From: Marinomonas algicola
GTDB lineage: Bacteria; Pseudomonadota; Gammaproteobacteria; Pseudomonadales; Marinomonadaceae
DNA length: 64,000 bases
Direction of reading: 5' to 3'
Assembly (NCBI RefSeq): GCF_014805825.1
Contig: NZ_CP061942.1
Span: 85,272 to 149,271 of the forward strand
The notes under the pieces were generated by a model that was given only the letters and a program-made list of their open reading frames with translations, did no database searches and was not told the DNA's origin. Below, in pieces: positions 24,946 through 33,614 of the stretch; within the stretch, counting starts at the first letter, position 1, and each line of letters starts with the position of its first letter. The translations under genes and the position numbers were made by a program.

Positions 24946-27900
24946 ACTTCATATACTCCGTTTCCATCTTTATCTATTACATATTTTCGTATTTTTTTGT
25001 CATAAATCTCTTTTTCTGACATCGTAGATTCTTTTTCTGCAACCATACTCAAAACAATTTCTTCAGTATCTTCTATCTCATCTAACTGAGCAAAAATAAA
25101 CTGCTTTAAAAACTGATCGATGCGAATATTGAGCTTAAAGGGTTGAATGCTTAGGCCATCTAGTTTTTCAAAATAAACTTTGGCTTTTGCCTTATCAACA
25201 GTGTCTTTAAGCGCATCAAAGCGACCGAAATTGTTAAGGTTTTTCTCATTAACACTATCGTTTAATAAGCTTACAAGCAGGCTTTTATCTAAACCTAGCG
25301 CATTAACAATGGCATTAATCTGGGCATTTTCAGCATTGTCTTTGTAGGTGTTGATGTAATCTCTGAAAGTATGGCCTTCTATTAACTTTGCATCACCACG
25401 CTGTAAATCATGTAAGAAAAGCTTGGCGTATTTTTGTTCAACTTGCGTTAGTGAAGAAAATGACTTGTGCAGTTCGTTGAGCGTAAGTTCAATGCTGGCT
25501 TGATCATTATGCTGATTTAGCTCTTTTAAATATTTATCAAAACGACTATTCATATAGTCGGCATCAATCTTTCCAGTATCAATTTCCGTCAAATAGCCAC
25601 TAATATCAAAAGGCACATCGCCGCCACCCGCACCACCACCATCACCTTTTGATGCGAGCTCTTTATAACGCAGCGCAAGACTCAGGTAGGTTTGTTCATT
25701 AATGGCCAGAGTCACCTCATGCTCAGTCTCATTTTCGCCTGTTGAAGCGTCCGTCGTGAATGTATAGACCGACTGCTCCCAATGTAAACCTTGTACCTTC
25801 GCGGCTTCTAGATGCTGGTTAAATACTTTAAATAGTTCAGCAAACTTTGCGCACGCCTCAACATCTTCTGGCAGTTTTTCAAAATTTGCCACACCGGCAC
25901 TGATGAACAACTCGGTAATATCACCGAATAGTTCATTCATTGCTTCTAAGTTACTTTCTAGCCTATCAACAAATAACCCTATGGGTCTGTCGCCAGAGTA
26001 TAGTTTTACTGCATCGTTAATATGTTGCTCCATCGTATGCGGGTAACGATAGTAACGGATAACACCATGAGGCTTATCGGGGCCAAACAATCGATTGGTA
26101 CGAGAGAAGGCTTGGATGATATTTTGGTATCTTATTACCTTATCTAAATACAAGACATTCAGCCACTTGGAGTCAAAACCGGTGAGCATTTGATCAACCG
26201 CAATCAATAGATCCAACTGTTTTGTAGGATCGGTATGAATGCGCTCATAAGGTTTTTTGTGAGCAAGGCGTGCAGCTAGGTCTTTCTTAAATGCTGCATG
26301 ACGGGAAAAATCAAAATCGTGGCCATAACGCGAATTATAGTCACGCATAATTTCATCCAGACCATCACCTTTAAACGTTGGCCCACGGTCGCCACTGCCG
26401 TCATTATCAATGTTGGGGTCAAATAGCGCTGATACTTTTAAATCAGGCTTAGCAGCCTTTAACAGACGGTAATAATCAATGGCTTCAGCAATACTGTTAG
26501 TCGCCAAAATCGCATGAAACTTATTGCCTTGGCTTAGCACATTCCATTTATGCAGAATATCTTCTACCACTTTGGTTTGGTGAGTCTCGCTTAGGTACTG
26601 ACTTTTTGGCACATAATCTTCAATACCTTTGTGGTATTTACCTGTGGCGTCTTTGTAGCCAGCCATAGGCACTTCATTCATAAAATAATTAAATTTTTTC
26701 TTTTTGGCGGGATTATCCATTGCTTCCGCTACAGATCCCGCCTTAGCTTGCTCTAGGGCAACGGCTTGTTTTAGGTCGCTGTCTCTAAAAGTAGGCACTT
26801 TATAGGGATCAAAGCCGAGTACGTTACCATCTCGAATACCATCAGCTATGCTGTAGCGGTGCAACTCATTGCCAAATACGGTACTGGTAGTATTACCGTT
26901 TTTTTCATTTTCTTCTTGGATCGGCGTGCCAGTAAAACCAAAAAACAAGGCACGAGGAAAAGTACGTTTAATAACAATTAGCATGTCACCAAAGGTTGAA
27001 CGATGCGCCTCATCAATAATAAATACCAAGCGTTTAGCGCGGATTTTTTCAATATCGGCACTATTGGTGGCTACCCCCTCGTCATCCATCGCCTCAAAAA
27101 TATTACTCATTTTTTGAATAGAGCTAACAATCAGGGTGTCGGCAGGTGACGTGCTTTTTAACTTGGTTACCAATACATGGGTATTTTCGGTGGCTTGTAC
27201 ATCTTCACCATCGCCTGCAAAATTACGGTATTCCGCCAGCGACTGGGTGCCCAGCTCGATGCGATCCATCAAAAAAATGACTTTATCGGCATCTTTCGAT
27301 TGGGCAATGAGCTGTGCTGATTTAAAGCTGGTCATGGTTTTGCCTGAACCCGTGGTATGCCACACATAGCCGCCCAAGCGGTCTGGGTTATTAGCAGCGC
27401 TACCCAATTGCTGCCAGTTGGTTTTGGCTACCTTATCCGATATCGCATTGGCGGCGTAATACTGATAACTGCGCATCACTTTAAGCACACCATCAGTATC
27501 ATCGGCAACAGTGTAAAAGCCAATTAACTGGTGCGCCATGGGGATGGATAACAACGTCGAGGCAATATCTTTCCAATGGTTCATGGGCTCGTTATTGAAA
27601 TCGGCCCAATTGAATTGGTAGTCTGGGTTAAATTTGCCATCGCTCCCTGAATAAGAGCCGGGATTAGCAAAGTATTTGGCCTCGTCTGGCTCCATAGCGA
27701 CAAACACTTGGATCAGTGAAAATAGGCCACTAAAAATACCTTCTTTGGAATACTTTTCGATCTGGTTAACCGCTTGGCTTACCGGTATGCCGCTGCGCTT
27801 TAGCTCCACATGAATAACCGGCATACCGTTAATCAGTAACAGCACATCACCACGTCTGTCATTACGCAGTGGGCTACCGCGTTCAAATTTCGGCTGTTGC

Positions 27901-28277
27901 ACAATTTGGTAACGGCTTTGACCAGCAGCAATTTCTTGGCGATCATAGATTTTTAGGCTGACTTCTTTGCCAAGATGTAAGGCATCGGCGGGGTTATCGC
28001 GCTTAATGGCTACCGTTTTGCCGTTAATTAACCCATTGAGTTTAAGCGGTGTTTTTAGCTCTTTGATCTGCTCAATAATCTGCTGCATTTCCGTTGCCGT
28101 CAGTGGCACGTCGTTTAAACGGTCTTGCTGGCGATTGTTTTCAAATAAAATGTTCGCCCAGTTTTGTAGTAAATCCGCTTCGGTTTTGTTTTTAAGTATC
28201 TCACTTTCCCAGCCCTTGTGGGTAAGCACCTCAATAAAGGCCTGCTCAAATTGCGCTTCGGTTTTAAACGTTGTCAT
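24942..28277 (-). CDS. hsdR: Type I restriction enzyme subunit R
   Basis: A 1111-residue HsdR. N-terminal PD-(D/E)xK nuclease: LLINGMPVIHVELKRSGIPV near residue 150. The translocase motor follows with Walker A VWHTTGSGKTMTSFKSAQ, motif II VFIIDEAHRSTFGDM, FFGFTGTP, and motif VI IIQAFSRTNRLFG. The C-terminal third would bind HsdM/HsdS. It is the ATP-dependent DNA-translocating and cutting subunit. The gene starts 14 bases after hsdS and overlaps the JAB gene, all on one strand, so the operon is hsdM-hsdS-hsdR-JAB. Length and motifs are complete. Confidence 0.93.
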   Translation of the reverse strand: MTTFKTEAQFEQAFIEVLTHKGWESEILKNKTEADLLQNWANILFENNRQQDRLNDVPLTATEMQQIIEQIKELKTPLKLNGLINGKTVAIKRDNPADALHLGKEVSLKIYDRQEIAAGQSRYQIVQQPKFERGSPLRNDRRGDVLLLINGMPVIHVELKRSGIPVSQAVNQIEKYSKEGIFSGLFSLIQVFVAMEPDEAKYFANPGSYSGSDGKFNPDYQFNWADFNNEPMNHWKDIASTLLSIPMAHQLIGFYTVADDTDGVLKVMRSYQYYAANAISDKVAKTNWQQLGSAANNPDRLGGYVWHTTGSGKTMTSFKSAQLIAQSKDADKVIFLMDRIELGTQSLAEYRNFAGDGEDVQATENTHVLVTKLKSTSPADTLIVSSIQKMSNIFEAMDDEGVATNSADIEKIRAKRLVFIIDEAHRSTFGDMLIVIKRTFPRALFFGFTGTPIQEENEKNGNTTSTVFGNELHRYSIADGIRDGNVLGFDPYKVPTFRDSDLKQAVALEQAKAGSVAEAMDNPAKKKKFNYFMNEVPMAGYKDATGKYHKGIEDYVPKSQYLSETHQTKVVEDILHKWNVLSQGNKFHAILATNSIAEAIDYYRLLKAAKPDLKVSALFDPNIDNDGSGDRGPTFKGDGLDEIMRDYNSRYGHDFDFSRHAAFKKDLAARLAHKKPYERIHTDPTKQLDLLIAVDQMLTGFDSKWLNVLYLDKVIRYQNIIQAFSRTNRLFGPDKPHGVIRYYRYPHTMEQHINDAVKLYSGDRPIGLFVDRLESNLEAMNELFGDITELFISAGVANFEKLPEDVEACAKFAELFKVFNQHLEAAKVQGLHWEQSVYTFTTDASTGENETEHEVTLAINEQTYLSLALRYKELASKGDGGGAGGGDVPFDISGYLTEIDTGKIDADYMNSRFDKYLKELNQHNDQASIELTLNELHKSFSSLTQVEQKYAKLFLHDLQRGDAKLIEGHTFRDYINTYKDNAENAQINAIVNALGLDKSLLVSLLNDSVNEKNLNNFGRFDALKDTVDKAKAKVYFEKLDGLSIQPFKLNIRIDQFLKQFIFAQLDEIEDTEEIVLSMVAEKESTMSEKEIYDKKIRKYVIDKDGNGVYEV

Positions 28278-28291
28278 GGTTGTGCTCCCTG

Positions 28292-29566
28292 CTAAACAAA
28301 CATTTTGCTCAAGCAGGCCTGCTTAATGTTATTGAGTTTAATGATTTGTTGTTGGTGTTGATTGATAAGTTCATCTAGTTTTTGAAAGTACCCACCTATT
28401 GCTGCTTGTTCTTCCACCATTTTTGGAAATACTACATAGGTATTCTGTATTGCAGTTTTTGATATTGATAGTACTTTTGTACCTTGCATCAACGATAAAA
28501 GCTGATCGTGGAATGAGACTGAGTTCAAATAGTAGCCTAGATATTTTGATGCAAAGGGTAAAATAGGCCTTACTGCAATCGTGTGTAATCCAGAAAAAAC
28601 CAAAAACTCACCTACATTGAATAATTCTAAACATTTGCCAACAGTATTATCCTCAGCCGCATCAGCAATAACTATGTCGCCATCCTGTAAAGCAGTATGT
28701 TTTAGTTTATTAGATACATCATTATTTGTAATAAATGGTATCAGTTCACTCTCAGCATCAAGAGTCTCACCAAACTTAATTAATACGTCTCCATAATGAA
28801 TATTTTTTGCTATTCCTGATTGGTAGTTTAGTTCTGCCCTAGAAAGAGTATTGTTTGGTACATTGGCAAAGCATGACCTAAAGGACATTTCCACCCACTC
28901 TCCACTAAACCCTTTAAAGCGAATTTCGGGGATGGTTTCGCCTTGTTTGGGGAACATGCGTTCCAGCATGGCTTTTTTAATACTGCTGAGCTTGTCATGC
29001 TTTTGTTGGTGTTGGTTGATTAGGTTATCGAGTTTTTGGAAGGTGTTGCCGATTTGGGTTTGTTCTTTAGGTTTTGGTAAAGAAACCGCCAACTTTTTAA
29101 GTGAGTCAGTGCCAATATTTCTTTGAGATCCTGTATTTATATCTAATTCAATTAGTTCTTTGGCTCTGGTTGTTTGAAAAAAATAGAACAAATATTTGCC
29201 ATAAGAGGTGTTCTTCGTTTTTAGAATTGCACAAGAATAAGAAATTAAGAATCTAATTTTTGTTTCAACATATCTCACAGACCCAACTGACGCATAACGA
29301 GCAAATATTATATCGCCAAATTCAGGTTTTATTTTTTTTGATAATTGCTCGTAATCTTCAATTGATATCAACTTGGCACTTTTAAAATCAAGCCCGTTAA
29401 TTCCATAGAAGTCACCAGTCATTAGGTAGGGAATACCCGTTGCTTTAGATTCCGGCATTCGATGGTCTATATCTCCAATATCGCAGAGGCGCCCCAAAAT
29501 TCTCCTTCGCCACTCCCCACTAAACCCATTAAAGCGAATTTCAGGCACATTCTTTTCCATACTCAT
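28292..29566 (-). CDS. hsdS: Type I restriction specificity subunit S
   Basis: A 424-residue HsdS with the internal repeat typical of the family: RFNGFSGEW near residue 11 and RFKGFSGEW near 218 start the two target-recognition domains, and each ends in a helical spacer with LDNLINQHQQ or LDELINQHQQ followed by KxxSIKKAM or KLNNIKQACL. The two variable domains set the bipartite recognition sequence and the spacers set its gap. It sits one base after hsdM and 14 before hsdR. Both domains seem full length, so it should be functional. Confidence 0.92.
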   Translation of the reverse strand: MSMEKNVPEIRFNGFSGEWRRRILGRLCDIGDIDHRMPESKATGIPYLMTGDFYGINGLDFKSAKLISIEDYEQLSKKIKPEFGDIIFARYASVGSVRYVETKIRFLISYSCAILKTKNTSYGKYLFYFFQTTRAKELIELDINTGSQRNIGTDSLKKLAVSLPKPKEQTQIGNTFQKLDNLINQHQQKHDKLSSIKKAMLERMFPKQGETIPEIRFKGFSGEWVEMSFRSCFANVPNNTLSRAELNYQSGIAKNIHYGDVLIKFGETLDAESELIPFITNNDVSNKLKHTALQDGDIVIADAAEDNTVGKCLELFNVGEFLVFSGLHTIAVRPILPFASKYLGYYLNSVSFHDQLLSLMQGTKVLSISKTAIQNTYVVFPKMVEEQAAIGGYFQKLDELINQHQQQIIKLNNIKQACLSKMFV

Positions 29567-29567
29567 C

Positions 29568-32207
29568 TTATGCGCCCTTCAATAAGCTAGTCAGTTCAGC
29601 CAAACCTTGCAGATCAAACTCATTGCCCGTAAGTTCGCCCATCATGTCTGCCAGCTCAATCTCCGTACTTTTAATCTCATTCGCCACTTGCGAATAGGTC
29701 ACCGCGTATTTATCGGCAAGGGCTTGTACTTGGCTGGTGAGCTGAGTAATCACGGCGCTTGGCATGGCGGCAAGCTCTTGGCTTAATGGCGCGATCCATT
29801 TTAAGCGCAGTAATTCGTTCACTTGCTCGTCGGTTAAACCTTCGATGGTGGTTTTCGTTTTTAAGTGCAGTGCGATTTGTGCTACTTTGACCGCTTTTTT
29901 CAGAGCTTTTTCTTCATCGATGAGTTTATTAGCCTTAATGATTTTTGCTTTATAACTTTCCTCTGGCTCAGGGCTGTCGGCTGAGAACTTAGTTTTGGTC
30001 TCTTTTTGCTCTTTTAGGAAAGCTTTCGCCGCCTTGGCGACTTCGGCATTGGCAAAGGCGTCTTTACTTTCTTTTACGGTGTCTTGTTCTTTGTCTTCTT
30101 CGCTTAACGATTCGAGTATTTCCTCAAGCGCGCTGGCGATTTCGACAAGGCGGTTTTCTTGTTTTGCCAGAGCCGCTAGGTCATCGCTCAAGTAGGTTTG
30201 TTGTACTAAATCAAAGGGCATGATGTGGCCTTTCCAGCCATCCTGTACTTCGGTGTCTTTGCCCTTGATCTTTTTGACCACAATATTTGGGTCAACTAGT
30301 TTCGTGGCAGTGAACCCCTCGGTTTGCATCATTTCTAAATCAGCATTGATAACCTGCCATTGGTTATTTAAAAATTGATAGGCTAGGTATTTGTCGATAA
30401 GGGCAATGGGCGCTAAGCGTGTGAAAAGCTCGGTGCTTAATTCAGGCTCTTGCTGGTTACGGTTAACGGCTTGCCAGCCTTGAATCAGGCTAGTGTGTAA
30501 GTAGCCATCAAAGCTGCTGTTGCCACTAACACCATGACTGCCGCCATCAAACGCCTGGTTGTAGGCAGTGACAAACTCTACCACTTGTGAGTGCTGGGTA
30601 ATGGTTGCATTAACGTCTCGTTTGGCAATGGCTAATTCACTGTAGGCGGCAGACTTGGCCACAAACAGCCCATCATGCAATTGCGGGAATGCTTGCCAAT
30701 ATTGGTGTAACTGCGCAATTTCGCTATTGGGGATGCCGCCTAGCATAGTGGCGTGTAAATCCCAGCTTTCAGCCGCTGGTGACGAGTCGACATAACGCGG
30801 TATGTTTAAGTTGTAGCCGTTGTCGTGCAGGGTTTGTTTGCTGACTACTTGCGAGAATTTTTCGATGCTGTCGCGGTTAATGACCGCATCAACAATGCGC
30901 TTGATGTCACTGGCTTGCAGTTTGTTATTTTTGCCTTCTTTAACATAGTGCTTGGAGGCATCCACAATTAGTACATCGGTATTTTGCCTTTTTTGTTTGA
31001 GCACCAAAATAACGGTAGGAATACCAGTACCAAAAAAGATATTAGAAGGTAAGCCGATAATGGCATCAATGTGGTTTTGCTCAATCAGTTGCTTGCGAAT
31101 TTCGCCTTCTTCACCGCCACGGAACAACACGCCATGGGGCAAGACAATGGTCATAATGCCATCGGGTTTTAGATGATAAAGATCATGCAGCAAAAAGGCA
31201 AAGTCGGCTTTGGTTTTGGGCGCAAGACCAAAACGCGAATAACGTGGGTCGCTGTCTTTAAAACTTGTGTCCCATGGTTGCGAGTAAGGCGGGTTAGAAA
31301 CGACCGCATCCACATACAGCGCATGATAAGACCCTTGCGGATCGTTTTCATCAAAGTATGGCCAATCGTCTTCTAATGTGTCACCGTTACGGGTTTTGAT
31401 ATTGCTGGCTTTAATACCGCGCATGATGAGGTTCATACGGGTCAAGTTATAGGTATTGGCTTTCAGCTCTTGGGCATAATAGGTAATGCTGTCTTTGCTT
31501 TTGGCGTATTTTTCGACCGCTTCACCAATATTAATCAGTAACGAACCCGAGCCCGACGTTGGGTCGTAAATCTCGATGGTGTCTTTGTGTTTTAATTCGT
31601 GGGCGATGATGTGCGACATCAGTACCGAGACTTCATGCGGCGTGTAGAACTCACCGGCTTTTTTACCGGCATTAGCGGCAAATTTTTCAATCAGGTATTC
31701 ATAGATGTAACCCAGTACGTCATAGCCTTGCTTACCGTTCATTGGGATACTTTTGATTAAATGCAGTAGGTCACTAATGGCTTTTGTGCGCTTACCCGCG
31801 CTTTCACCCAGTTTGCTAAGACCCGTTTCGAGTGTGGTGAAAATACCTTCAAACAATTTTTTGTAGGTAGGCGAAATCAAACGGCTAAAGGCGGATAGCG
31901 CATCGTGCACGTTAGACTCGTCAAAGTCGTGTTTTGGGTCTACCCAAGTAGAAAACAAATTATCGTAAGCGATGAAATAGCCTAGATTGTCTTGAATGTA
32001 CTTGACCGTGTCCGCGTCTTCTTCGTTGAGGGCTTTAATGTCTTCAGGTGTCATGCCCTCTTTGGTAACAAACTGTACTAATTGGTCGCTCAGGTACTTG
32101 TAAAAAATGAAACCTAATATGTAATCTTTGTATTCGTTAGCTTCGATTTTTGAGCGCATCTGGTTGGCTGATTCCCAGATTTTGGCGGCCAGTTGTTGCT
32201 TGTTCAT
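29568..32207 (-). CDS. hsdM: Type I DNA methyltransferase subunit M
   Basis: An 879-residue HsdM. N-terminal helical domain (NKQQLAAKIWESANQMRSKI), SAM-binding motif YDPTSGSGSLLINIG, the N6-adenine catalytic motif VVSNPPYSQPWD, and GTGIPTVILVLKQKR. It is much longer than E. coli HsdM (about 530 residues): the last 300 residues are an added helical, Lys/Glu-rich region (EEDKEQDTVKESKDAFANAE) found in a sub-type of these enzymes. It modifies the HsdS target to protect host DNA. First gene of the operon, 97 bases after mcrC. Confidence 0.93.
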   Translation of the reverse strand: MNKQQLAAKIWESANQMRSKIEANEYKDYILGFIFYKYLSDQLVQFVTKEGMTPEDIKALNEEDADTVKYIQDNLGYFIAYDNLFSTWVDPKHDFDESNVHDALSAFSRLISPTYKKLFEGIFTTLETGLSKLGESAGKRTKAISDLLHLIKSIPMNGKQGYDVLGYIYEYLIEKFAANAGKKAGEFYTPHEVSVLMSHIIAHELKHKDTIEIYDPTSGSGSLLINIGEAVEKYAKSKDSITYYAQELKANTYNLTRMNLIMRGIKASNIKTRNGDTLEDDWPYFDENDPQGSYHALYVDAVVSNPPYSQPWDTSFKDSDPRYSRFGLAPKTKADFAFLLHDLYHLKPDGIMTIVLPHGVLFRGGEEGEIRKQLIEQNHIDAIIGLPSNIFFGTGIPTVILVLKQKRQNTDVLIVDASKHYVKEGKNNKLQASDIKRIVDAVINRDSIEKFSQVVSKQTLHDNGYNLNIPRYVDSSPAAESWDLHATMLGGIPNSEIAQLHQYWQAFPQLHDGLFVAKSAAYSELAIAKRDVNATITQHSQVVEFVTAYNQAFDGGSHGVSGNSSFDGYLHTSLIQGWQAVNRNQQEPELSTELFTRLAPIALIDKYLAYQFLNNQWQVINADLEMMQTEGFTATKLVDPNIVVKKIKGKDTEVQDGWKGHIMPFDLVQQTYLSDDLAALAKQENRLVEIASALEEILESLSEEDKEQDTVKESKDAFANAEVAKAAKAFLKEQKETKTKFSADSPEPEESYKAKIIKANKLIDEEKALKKAVKVAQIALHLKTKTTIEGLTDEQVNELLRLKWIAPLSQELAAMPSAVITQLTSQVQALADKYAVTYSQVANEIKSTEIELADMMGELTGNEFDLQGLAELTSLLKGA

Positions 32208-32303
32208 TAGTAAGCCTTCCTAGTGTTACGTTATATGTTTGTTACTGCTTAGCTCGATCATAAATCTTGTATAAATGTATTTTCTCACATGTCGGGCTGT
32301 CGG

Positions 32304-33611
32304 CTAAGCAACAGATCTAAGTATTTTGAAACTTATATTTTGGTGAAGAATCAATCGGTTTTGATTATTTGGGTTAATTTCAAACGGTACTACATAAAGC
32401 TTCAAATGTGAGCTGAAATCGAAGCTATGCTCTATTGGACTCGAAAAGCCAGCATGTGCCGGATATATCAATACCAATTCCCCTTCACCATTGAGGTACT
32501 TATGGCCATAGGCGAACATCTGGTAGAAGTCACTCTGCGATAAACCAAAATTGTATTCATTGAGATCAAGTCGCTTCCACTTGGTGTCTAAAACACATTG
32601 CTGCCCATCATTTAAAGTGAGCAGTAAATCTGGTTTCAGTGTGAAATGCTTACTTTTATCAAATGTCACTAATGACTTCGAAGCGGCTTGCGTTTTTAAG
32701 ATTGAACCGGGTTGAAGCTGCCTACGCAAGACCATTGCCACGTAACTTTCGAAGACGGACTCCATTGGAAACAGTAACGATGGCGCCTGAGAACGACCAC
32801 TCATGCTCACTGGCGATAAATTATTTAATATTAACCCAGACCAGGATATCGCTGGCCTATAGTAGCCCATACCTCGATCAAATTTGATTCTGGCAAAATC
32901 TAATGCTGGTTGATTGCTACTCGGAATATCGTCAAAGTGGAACAGTAATTCTCGCAATAGCTTTTGATTACGGGCATCCTTGCTGTAACGCTGAACCTGC
33001 AGCATGGCTGCTTTGATTACCCTATTCACAGGTATATCGGGTAAATACTCATCGTATTCACAGTAAAAACGCTGTTTTTCAACAAAATTATGCTTTACCT
33101 GAAGCCCAATCTTGAGTTTGCCACGCTTGGTCGTCAGATTTTCCTGCTTAGGGACGTAGTCACGTCTGAGCCCTTGTTTAACCACTTGATTCACTGTCTT
33201 CAAAAATCGACGAATCAATACTTCAATCAGTGGTAGCTTCAGGACATCTATATCAGCTGTCTCAAGCTCAATGTGTCGAAACTCACGCAAGGATTGCAGC
33301 ATCATCAATAGAGTTTGTCGCGCATGCGGCACATCATCATGATTACCGGTTTTCGGCAAAATCTCTATTGATTGACCAGAAGGTAGATACAGTAAACCAA
33401 CGTAATTTTGAGCCTGTAATACTCGGCACTTTCTATGTAACTTAAACTGAAAGGCCTTTCCATACGGAGCGCCACTATCAGGCAATAGACATCGCTGTTC
33501 CAAGTATTCAAAATCAGAAGACTTTAATGCAGTTGCGTTGGGTACTTTAAGTTGATCTTCTTCCTTAACTAAGTACCCAAACTCAAGAACTGAAAGCGTT
33601 GAAACTTTCAT
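32304..33611 (-). CDS. mcrC: McrC-like subunit of McrBC-type restriction system
   Basis: A 435-residue McrC. N-terminal region contacts McrB; the C-terminal part is a PD-(D/E)xK nuclease: FTLKPDLLLTLNDGQQCVLD followed by TKWKRLD, with Asp and D-x-K at about residues 328 and 341-343. QNYVGLLYLPSGQSIEILPK near 70-90 is also characteristic. McrC stimulates McrB GTPase activity and cleaves DNA bearing modified cytosine. It starts 3 bases after mcrB on the same strand. Intact. Confidence 0.9.
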   Translation of the reverse strand: MKVSTLSVLEFGYLVKEEDQLKVPNATALKSSDFEYLEQRCLLPDSGAPYGKAFQFKLHRKCRVLQAQNYVGLLYLPSGQSIEILPKTGNHDDVPHARQTLLMMLQSLREFRHIELETADIDVLKLPLIEVLIRRFLKTVNQVVKQGLRRDYVPKQENLTTKRGKLKIGLQVKHNFVEKQRFYCEYDEYLPDIPVNRVIKAAMLQVQRYSKDARNQKLLRELLFHFDDIPSSNQPALDFARIKFDRGMGYYRPAISWSGLILNNLSPVSMSGRSQAPSLLFPMESVFESYVAMVLRRQLQPGSILKTQAASKSLVTFDKSKHFTLKPDLLLTLNDGQQCVLDTKWKRLDLNEYNFGLSQSDFYQMFAYGHKYLNGEGELVLIYPAHAGFSSPIEHSFDFSSHLKLYVVPFEINPNNQNRLILHQNISFKILRSVA

Positions 33612-33614
33612 GCT

